From: Sphaerolaimus hirsutus
Lineage: Eukaryota > Nematoda > Chromadorea > Monhysterida > Sphaerolaimidae
Assembly: GCA_964036195.1 (NCBI GenBank)
Contig: OZ038451.1
Span: 6,700,529 to 6,764,528 of the forward strand
Direction of reading: 5' to 3'
Length of the DNA stretch: 64,000 bases
Shown: positions 56,001 to 61,700 of the stretch, piece after piece
Layout: each line of letters starts with the position of its first letter
Position numbering within the stretch: the stretch's first letter is position 1
Notes under the pieces: model-generated
What the model saw: only the letters and a program-made list of their open reading frames with translations
Database searches by the model: none
Told to the model about the DNA's origin: nothing
Position numbers and translations under genes: made by a program

Positions 56001-57688
56001 TTCCCTGAGATCAGCGGGACTTCTTTCTTATGTCGTATTAGGGATTGCCGGATTTTGCAAAACCTTGATTTAAAAAAAAGCTGCAAGTAAAAAAAACAAA
56101 CATTTTTTTAACCCAGCCAATCCCAAAAAACCTTACATACCACATTTTCAGGTATCCTTCTGCCGGGCAAATACTTGACATTTTCATGCTCAGTATTAAT
56201 AATCTCGGACAATTTCCTTCCATTGACCACCTCCTCAAAAACCCACATTTTTATGGCCGGGTCAAAAACTTGTGGATGTCTAATCACCGTTTTGCCCATT
56301 ATTCTGGCGATCGCTGAACCCCTGAAAGTGGGTGGTTTTATTTTATGCTGTAAAGTGATAAATACAGGGTTCTCCAAGATTTTGGCCCTCGCGGGGGCTG
56401 GATAGGTAGCAAATCGCTCCTCCGGAGGGATAGATACATAGCTGAAAAATATTTCTGGGGGGGGGGCTGGAGGGGCTTGGGGGGGGGGTGCTCGCGGGGG
56501 CAAAATATATAGGCTTTTTCAGTGCATAGAAGGCCGGAAGGGGGAAAAATCGCTAATAATCGGTTAAAAGTGGCCAAAAGTAGGTTTAAAATGGCTAAAA
56601 ACAGGCATTTAACCATGCATATAGCCGGAGAGCACGATTTTGAAGGTGAAAAACTATTAAAAGGTGCGAAAATTGCTGATTTTTAGCGAAAATTGGGGCA
56701 AAATACTCAGAAACCACTCCAGATTTGGGGGGGTTTTTGGGGGTAGTAGCCAAAAATTTTGCCTCGGGATAGATAGATAGCTGAGCGGCCTCCGGGATAG
56801 ATAGATAGCTGGCGGATTTGGGGGGGGGCAGCCCCCCCCCCCCCCCTAGGAGACCCCTGAGTCTATACGATATGATGCGCTGTCACGAACAGAGTGTGAA
56901 AAAAATTTACAGAAAACTGCAACGGAAATATTTTGCAATTGCTGGAAAACGAAAAAATGTCAGAAAACGGGGGATTTTTCACAATTTACACGAATTTTGC
57001 CGAAAACAGAATTGAGCATAAATGAAAAAACTGCAAAATACTGGAAAAACATAAAGTTGAGCCAGAAGACGGAAAATGAGCAGGAAAAACGACCACTGCA
57101 TTTGAAACTTATTTTACTAATTTTACAGTTAGCCAACTGTGTTTCCCAATACTAATTCAATGATAAAAATGTGCTAATCACTGGACATTAGGGGTGGCCA
57201 AAAATGTTTTTTAACGACCGTTTTTTGGCGGTTTGGAGTGATGTTCAGTACAAAAGTATTGCATACGGCGCATGACGCGGGTTAACTGGTGTGCAACAGA
57301 CGTGTAAATTATTTGATGAATTATTTCTGATAATGCTGTCTGTTGCACACCCATTGACACATGCCACGCACCGTATGCAATACTTTTGTACTGAACATAA
57401 CTCTATTTAATCTTTTTAAACGTTTTTTGAAATAAAAACGTTTTTTATTAAATAAAACGGTTGGAAAAAACATCCCTCGTGGACATCAAAACAAAAATCG
57501 AACATTTGTAAAAAAAACTCGTGCGAATTTGAACTTCACAAGTCATCAGCGTAACATCAGCGATGTCGTCGCACCAAATCGTACAGACCACTAGACCACG
57601 AAACGATGAAACGCTAAAAAATTCTTGAAAAACCTGGAAAAAGAACTGACCAGTTACCGGAACCGATTACGCACGACTTCAAAACCAT
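43971..57688 (-). CDS. GPD1: Cytosolic glycerol-3-phosphate dehydrogenase (NAD+), eight exons (gene span)
   Basis: The gene product interconverts dihydroxyacetone phosphate and glycerol 3-phosphate using NAD(H), which links glycolysis to lipid synthesis and the glycerophosphate shuttle. Exons 57651-57688, 56141-56321, 52519-52659, 46965-47106, 46113-46225, 45017-45247, 44407-44541 and 43971-44039 total 1050 bases, or 349 residues plus stop, which is the usual animal length. All phases fit. Visible landmarks are the dinucleotide-binding GSGNWG (8-13), [26 protein letters not shown] with the catalytic-type Lys-120, [38 protein letters not shown] and the terminal NHPEHM. The Trp-13 codon is split by intron 1. 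Introns hold about 12.7 kb, mostly transposons. No frameshift or stop is seen, so the gene looks intact. Confidence 0.97.
44128..44248. mobile_element. TACCGTA group C miniature in GPD1 intron 7
   Basis: TACAGCGAATCTTTTCTAAT at the left and TATTAGAAGAAATACGGTA at the right. It fills a third of the 367-base intron. Confidence 0.65.
44407..44541 (-). CDS. GPD1: GPD1 exon 7
   Basis: This is 45 codons (residues 283-327) between AATTCGCAG and CAG|GTTCCG. It reads [18 protein letters not shown] and ends [11 protein letters not shown]. The donor GTTCCG is weak, but the phase and homology fix it. Confidence 0.94.
44816..44970. mobile_element. CCCGAT-core element in GPD1 intron 6 (155 bp)
   Basis: AGGGTTAAAACGGTATCCCG at the left and ATCCCGATTGAACCCT at the right. 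It ends 47 bases from exon 6. Confidence 0.75.
45017..45247 (-). CDS. GPD1: GPD1 exon 6
   Basis: This is 77 whole codons (residues 206-282) between AACTTCAG and AGG|GTGCGT. It carries the catalytic-domain signature [16 protein letters not shown] and the substrate-binding [10 protein letters not shown], including Arg-269. It ends at EAFARTGR. Confidence 0.97.
45282..45703. mobile_element. TACCGTA group B element in GPD1 intron 5 (422 bp)
   Basis: TACCGTATTACCTCGAAATA to AGGTAATACGGTA, beginning 35 bases upstream of exon 6 and so close to its acceptor. Confidence 0.85.
46113..46225 (-). CDS. GPD1: GPD1 exon 5
   Basis: This 113-base exon runs from TTTACAG to AAG|GTTGTG and covers residues 168-205. 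It reads [19 protein letters not shown], the end of the interdomain helix that leads into the catalytic Lys-Asn pair. Confidence 0.95.
46556..46930. mobile_element. CAGGGGTCTCC-type element in GPD1 intron 4
   Basis: CAGGGGTTTAGTAGGGGGGG at the left and GTCAAAATCTACAAAACCCTG at the right. GCTATCTACCTATCTGGAG and CATCTATCCGGAGGAGCGAT lie inside. It ends 34 bases from the exon 4 donor. Confidence 0.7.
46965..47106 (-). CDS. GPD1: GPD1 exon 4
   Basis: The exon runs from acceptor TTTTTCAG to donor ATTG|GTTGGT and carries residues 121-167 plus one base. It holds IKLISEEI and [12 protein letters not shown]. The donor lies about 35 bases from the end of a GATAGATAGC-type element in intron 4. Confidence 0.96.
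47262..47425. mobile_element. TGTCAAATGTCAT-word inverted-repeat element in GPD1 intron 3
   Basis: GTGTAAAGTGTCAAATGTCA at the left mirrors TGACATTTAACACTTAACAG at the right, with ACATTTGAC words between. It is akin to the AGACCCTGTAAA group. Confidence 0.6.
47813..47875. mobile_element. 63-bp hAT-like MITE with exact target duplication
   Basis: AGGGTTGGCCGATG at the left and CCAACCCTAA at the right surround a T/A-rich hairpin. TAGTGCCT is duplicated exactly at 47805-47812 and 47876-47883. Confidence 0.82.
48194..48702. mobile_element. hAT-like CAGGGGTCTCC element with exact duplication (509 bp)
   Basis: The ends are CAGGGGTCTCCTAGGGG and CAGGGGTCTCCAAGATTTTG (reverse strand). CTTTACAA is duplicated at 48186-48193 and 48703-48710. 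The interior has AGCTATCTATCTATCC repeats and the GATTTGCTATCTATCCAGCC block. This is the reference copy. Confidence 0.92.
48711..49460. other. GPD1 intron 3, no other feature seen
   Basis: AT-rich unassigned intron sequence. Confidence 0.4.
49466..49640. mobile_element. GGCGCC relic followed by a solo CAGGGACGTATCCAGG end
   Basis: ATGGCGCTGGCGCC at 49475 and GTGATTGGCGCC at 49511 precede CAGGGACGTATCCAGGATTT at 49529, a G/C-rich stretch and AGTGATGGAATAG. It is a fragmentary hAT-like copy. Confidence 0.5.
49705..50518. mobile_element. hAT-like CAGGGGTCTCC element, rearranged (814 bp)
   Basis: The exact duplication CTCACTCT lies at 49697-49704 and 50519-50526. The inside holds more than one copy of the family's GCTATCTATCC and GAGCGATTTGCTATC blocks, so a second copy or an internal duplication lies within. 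Confidence 0.85.
50519..51120. repeat. GGCGCC fragment and a 190-bp inverted repeat
   Basis: Bases 50758-50950 form an inverted repeat: TGATACGCACATCTGCCC and TTTTCACTTGACACTTTT on the left, GGGCAAATGTGCGTATCA on the right. It is flanked by GGCGCC words (50690-50700) and CCCCGGGTGAGTCTGC. Confidence 0.6.
51126..51948. other. GPD1 intron 3 with a solo mariner-like end
   Basis: TACAGGGTGCGGCAATTTAG at 51125-51144 is typical of a mariner terminus, but no matching right end is seen. The rest is unassigned. Confidence 0.4.
52319..52478. mobile_element. AGGGATGGCCAAAAA element (160 bp)
   Basis: AGGGATGGCCAAAAAAAGTT at the left and AAACCCTCGGCCATCCCT at the right. Related to the elements at 57191-57477 and 47813-47875. 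It ends 41 bases below the exon 3 donor. Confidence 0.68.
52519..52659 (-). CDS. GPD1: GPD1 exon 3
   Basis: This is 47 whole codons (residues 74-120), between CCTGTGCAG and AAG|GTTAGA. It contains [13 protein letters not shown] and ends in SLIK, where the final Lys is the catalytic-type residue 120. Confidence 0.97.
52920..53951. mobile_element. Two CAGGGGTCTCC-type copies in opposite orientation
   Basis: Bases 52920-53410 carry the family reversed (GATAGATAGCTGA, then GGAAAGCACGATTTTGAAGG). Bases 53470-53951 carry it forward (CCAGCTATCTCTCTATTCCG to CAAGCTACCCCTGGCTTC). Together they can form a long hairpin in intron 2. Confidence 0.65.
54134..55097. mobile_element. Middle element of the nest: hAT-like CAGGGGTCTCC copy
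   Basis: CAGGGGTCTCCAGGATTTTG to CTAGGAGACCCCTG, with the exact duplication GCCAGGAT at 54126-54133 and 55098-55105. The duplicated target is itself part of the outer element's end. Confidence 0.93.
54261..54839. mobile_element. Inner element of the nest: TAGGGTTCAAACGGGATCCC with (CCCGAT)n
   Basis: TAGGGTTCAAACGGGATCCC and TCCCGTTTGAACCCTA are flanked by the exact duplication CTGGCGGG (54253-54260 and 54840-54847). The inside is mostly degenerate (CCCGAT)n hexamer arrays in two blocks around a unique middle. Confidence 0.93.
55466..55890. mobile_element. hAT-like CAAGGCCGTATCCAGG element with exact duplication (425 bp)
   Basis: CAAGGCCGTATCCAGG and CAGGGACGTATCCAGG (reverse) are flanked by GCCTTGCG at 55458-55465 and 55891-55898. 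The inside resembles 43390-43816, including the GCGCGCAAGCGCGC and GGCGCC blocks. It is a shorter sister of the 1047-bp copy beyond GPD1. Confidence 0.92.
56141..56321 (-). CDS. GPD1: GPD1 exon 2
   Basis: Acceptor CACTTTCAG supplies the last base of Trp-13. The exon then reads GSAIARIMG through HENVKYLPG to IPENV (residues 14-73). The donor is GTG|GTATGT. This is the rest of the nucleotide-binding half. Confidence 0.97.
56364..56859. mobile_element. CAGGGGTCTCC-type element in GPD1 intron 1 (496 bp)
   Basis: CAGGGTTCTCCAAGATTTTG to CTAGGAGACCCCTG, near full length and reversed relative to 48194-48702. It starts only 42 bases upstream of exon 2. No clear duplication is seen at its edges. Confidence 0.8.
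57191..57477. mobile_element. AGGGGTGGCCAAAAA element with a 160-bp palindrome in GPD1 intron 1
   Basis: AGGGGTGGCCAAAAATGTTT and GGTTGGAAAAAACATCCCT bracket an inverted repeat (57241-57399) with arms like GTTCAGTACAAAAGTATTGC. The flanks CTGGACAT and GTGGACAT match at 7 of 8. It ends about 170 bases from exon 1. Confidence 0.75.
57651..57688 (-). CDS. GPD1: GPD1 exon 1 (38 bases)
   Basis: This short exon was found by looking for the missing Rossmann start. It encodes [12 protein letters not shown] plus the first two bases of a Trp codon, then donor TG|GTCAGT. The start sits in a good context (GCAGCCATGG). With it the protein reaches 349 residues exactly, which strongly supports the call. 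Confidence 0.95.
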
Positions 57689-58493
57689 GGCTGCAAGTCT
57701 CGGAGAAAATCGCATAAGCTACCAAAAAACTGTTCACTCTACTTTAGCTGAAGCAGAATGTTCACCTATTGCGGTGCGGCTGAAAATGGCCGACCTTTAG
57801 AAATCAATTTCTTTTTTTATTTTCTTGAGCTGCAACTTTCGTTACTTCCGGAAAATGTCCGTTCGTTGCTTATTCATCTGATCTAAAAGCCGCAGCGTGT
57901 GATATAGATTACATAAAAAATTCATTTGAAAATTGTAGTTACAATTACATTCCGTCGCCGGTGCCGTAATTGCGTTTTTCTCACAACGTTTTGAATTGAA
58001 CAAAAAGTGCACCCAAAATTGACCGGCGATCGAGGAACGAGTGTTTTTTTGGCGTGTTGCCAACGTAGTGGGAAAATAAGGTGTTAATTTTATATTTCGT
58101 AAGTGTCACTTTTCTTCATTCTCGTTTGTTTGTCATTGTTTTTTTCATTCAGGAATGCTCACAGCGCGTTGAATTAGGCACCATTATAACAAGGGATAAA
58201 AATTATATGTAAACCTGTACAGAAAGTATGTTTTTAGAATATTTCAATTCGTTGTTGTAAATACGGCACACTGGGAACTTTTTTCACTTGACTGCACAAA
58301 ATATGGAGATTAAATTCCAGAATATTCAGCCCTCATTTTAACGTGAAGACAATCAGGGTATTTTCCCAAATGGCACAAATTGCTTCATTTCTCCATATTT
58401 TCGCATTGAAATGTGTCTAAGGAATTATTATCCACAAAAATTTCAAAATGGAATTATTTACAATTACATTTCCAGTGTGCGCGCACAACCACA
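57689..58493. other. Intergenic region between the fusogen-like stop and the GPD1 start
   Basis: This 805-base interval must hold the GPD1 promoter and the fusogen-like 3' end. A minus-strand AATATAAAATT near 58092-58102 could be a TATA box. I see no unambiguous poly(A) signal. It contains no obvious transposon. Confidence 0.4.
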
Positions 58494-58776
58494 TCAAACA
58501 TCAGTAAACTTTCTTGTGCTTCCAGAGTTTGACAAAGTCGGACAGAAAAGACACTTGGCAAGTGGCCAAATACACTTTTTCACTATACACAAGGACAAAA
58601 GTATCACAAAAACAAAAATGACTATTTGCATGCCAAAAGCCAGAATTTCCGTGGGCGATTTGAGACCATTGAACCATTCATTTGGATTCAAATACTGTAC
58701 AAAGTTGTCTAGGCCGATTTCGTTGCAATTCGTGCAGTCCCCTCGGTTTGATGCCCACTGATGTGGCACTGTGTAC
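58494..58776 (-). CDS. Fusogen-like gene exon 6: stem, transmembrane segment, tail and stop
   Basis: The acceptor TTTAATCCCAG supplies the G that completes Trp-545, then reads YTVPHQW in frame. It encodes a CTNC pair, the NPNEWFNGL stem, a hydrophobic run of about 22 residues (from ILAFGMQIV to LSLCIV) and a short tail starting KKCIWPL with further cysteines. The run of charged residues after the hydrophobic stretch supports an Nout-Cin orientation. The exon is 2.4 kb from exon 5, but the phase fits with nothing between. Confidence 0.72.
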
Positions 58777-61700
58777 CTGGGATTAAATCTTTTTATTTAG
58801 GTGGTATTATGCATACTTTACTATGTAACAAGTTGCAAGTAAAATATCAAATCGTGCAAATCTTTGTCACTATTTACCAATAAATTCCTGTACCAATACC
58901 AATCCCTACCCTTTAAGTGGCGTTTACACTGCATTTTGTGCCGACAAAAAAAGAAGACAAAAAGTTTCATAATTCCACAATCAAGTTCCATATCTGCAAG
59001 ACAAAGCAGTGAAGTATACTCACTAGTTAAGTGTACACACATGCCAATTTTGCAGATAATTCGGGCATGTGGTTCACGACTTAAAAACAAATTACATTTG
59101 TCGGTTCGGTTTTCGTTTTGAAACCGCACCGACAAGTGTAATTTGCTTTTAACTCTTGAACGACACGCGCAAATTATCTGCAAATTGGCATGTGTGTACA
59201 CTTAACTAGTGAGTATACTTCAGTGCCTTACTCTGCAGATATGGAACTTTATTCCGGAATTATGGAACTTTTTCACTCGTTTTTTTGTCGGCACACAAAA
59301 CCGTGTAAACGCCGCTTTAGACAGCGTTCACACTGCATTTTTGTGACGACTTCGACAACACTTGAAAAAGTTCCATAAGTCGAGTGAAAAGTTCCATATT
59401 CATGAGTGAATGTGGTAAAGTATACATACCACCTACGTGGGTGTATATGCATGTCAAATTTCAGATGAATCGTGTGTGTTGCTCAAGAGTTATACATGTT
59501 TATAAAACAATTTGCCACTGTTGGAGCCCGACAGGTGCGCCGACAATTTAAAAAAAATTGTCGTCACATTGCGCGAGTGTGACGACAAGTAAAATATTTG
59601 ATCTAGTTGTCACAATGAGCATGGCTAAAAAAGGGTCGCTACTTGTCGCCAATAACGAGGCCGACCAGTCGTCACACTCATGAAAATCTGCTAAAGAATA
59701 GATGGGAGAATGCCCTTTTACCTTTGTAGTGTATTTACCCTGCTAATTAATTTACCTTGTGGGCTTGTCCATTTACTTTACGTATCAATGTACCTTACAG
59801 GCATGAGATTCACCCTACACAACAAACATTCATCCACAATGAGGGTATGTATTTACCCTAACACAAAGTATGCACACCTGTTCGTGTTAAACCTAGGGTT
59901 TGGATTTACCATTCACCACACAGAGTTTAATACCATCAAGTTTTTAATCCCCAGAACGCAGATTATCGACTGTACTAACACATGCATGTCACTCTTTTGT
60001 TTGCACAAAGCTTTGCATCAATGATTTTTGTCAGCATGCCGATTTTGTTATGTAAGTATTTAGAATGATATCACTGTTTTTTTCAGTTTTGTTTTCTGAC
60101 AGTTGAAAAATTGTTCTTGTGAAATGACTAATTTTGGTAAACTTGAAGAATGGCCTTTATTGTTGTTGTTTAGTGTAGAATTAGACTAGTTTTGTTATGC
60201 CAAATGCTTATGCTTGCCTATACATCTGCATTTCAACATTGCACAAATATTTTTGCTAATGAGAATGTCCTATTTATATATACTTGTCATGCACTAAATG
60301 TCTCTGTCTACATAATGAATATTTACACTCATCTGCACACTCCAAAATGCACCAAACAGACATAGGTACTTATGAATCATGCCTTTGAGTTCACTGCCCT
60401 ATACTTTATTATGGGGGTAAATCCACTCATGTGAAGGTAAATTTTTACCACTTGAAAATTACTTCCAGGGTAAATGCATACCCTGCCAAGGTAAATTGAC
60501 AACACGTATGGTAAATATTTGTTTTGTTAAATGGGCAGGGGATTAAGGTAAATACCTTCAAATAGTAAATGGGCGACAGGGTAAAAACAAAGGGTCTTGA
60601 ATAGATTTGTCATCACAAAACGGTCTGTTACGAGTAAGATCTATTGTCATCACACAAGTGCAGTGTGAAAGGGGCCTTAACTAGTCTGAAAAAATGCTGC
60701 CTATGCACATTCCAAAAAAACTCCATCTGAAAATCACTGGTAAGTTTAATATTAACATTATTCAGTTTTTAAAATAATTGTGAGCTTTCTGTCAATGAAG
60801 CATTTTCATACAGTAATTTACCAACACAATTTTTATCAATTCCATGAGCTTTTGAAGACATCCCATTATTGATCTTTGATTTAAAGATCCAATGCTAAAC
60901 CAGCTGTATGAATGCTCAATGTTAATGACCACCATGATTTAAAGAATGAAAAAGTGGCTGTTGAAGAAGATCAATCAGGCTATACACATTAACCATTATA
61001 CATCAAGTGCAAAGTGTGGAAATGAATAAACAAATTAATGTTCCTAATTAGTGAAAATGAAAACTCTAAATTCAAAATTAGATTTCCCTTATAGATTGAC
61101 AGTCCTGCAATTTTTTTGTAGTAACCAATACCTGACTAATACTTGAAAGCCCACTTACCATCTAATAGGTTTCTTCTCAAATTTCAGCCATTTGCACATC
61201 TCTAAGTGTGGCTTCCCTGCAGGATGCAGACAAACCCATCTCGGCCCATCCACATTTGGTGGTAAACTGATTACATTTGTATGGTTGTTGGGCCTTCCAC
61301 CACCCACATAGGCACTAAATGCCAGGTCAATTTTGAGCCTTCCCTCATTTTCATAGCATGACCCTATTAATGTGCCACTGGCATTAATTAGTGTCAAATT
61401 CAGGAAACAATTTGATGATCTGTCCAATTGTATCTGACCCACAAAGCCGGCTATTTTACTCATGTGTCTATAGAGTGTCAATTTGGCTGCAGTGTCAAGT
61501 GTTAGATCAAGTTCTAAATATGGACTAGATTTGTGTGCAACCAGCACATATCTGGCATCATCACTGAGATAGCTTTGTGATGGCACAATCCAGGGTTCTG
61601 ATTCATCTACAAGGTGGCCCAAGTGAAAACTGGGCACTGTTTTGTCACTGAATGAGAAGGTGTTTGATTCACCCACATAGAAGTCTGCATTGTAGCTCTC

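Larger units (their letters stand above)
58777..61158 (-). other. Intron 5 of the fusogen-like gene, filled with foldback elements
   Basis: The 2.4 kb intron between exons 5 and 6 contains a ~409-bp inverted repeat (58911-59319), a second element with related ends (59317-60680) and a nested TTTACC/GGTAAA inverted repeat (59709-60593). The rest (60681-61158) is AT-rich sequence in which I see no exon that fits the phase. Confidence 0.6.

Noticed and set aside
58411..58761. 116-codon plus-strand frame
   Set aside because: Antisense shadow of exon 6 of the fusogen-like gene. The minus strand has the membrane segment, stop and matching splice phase.
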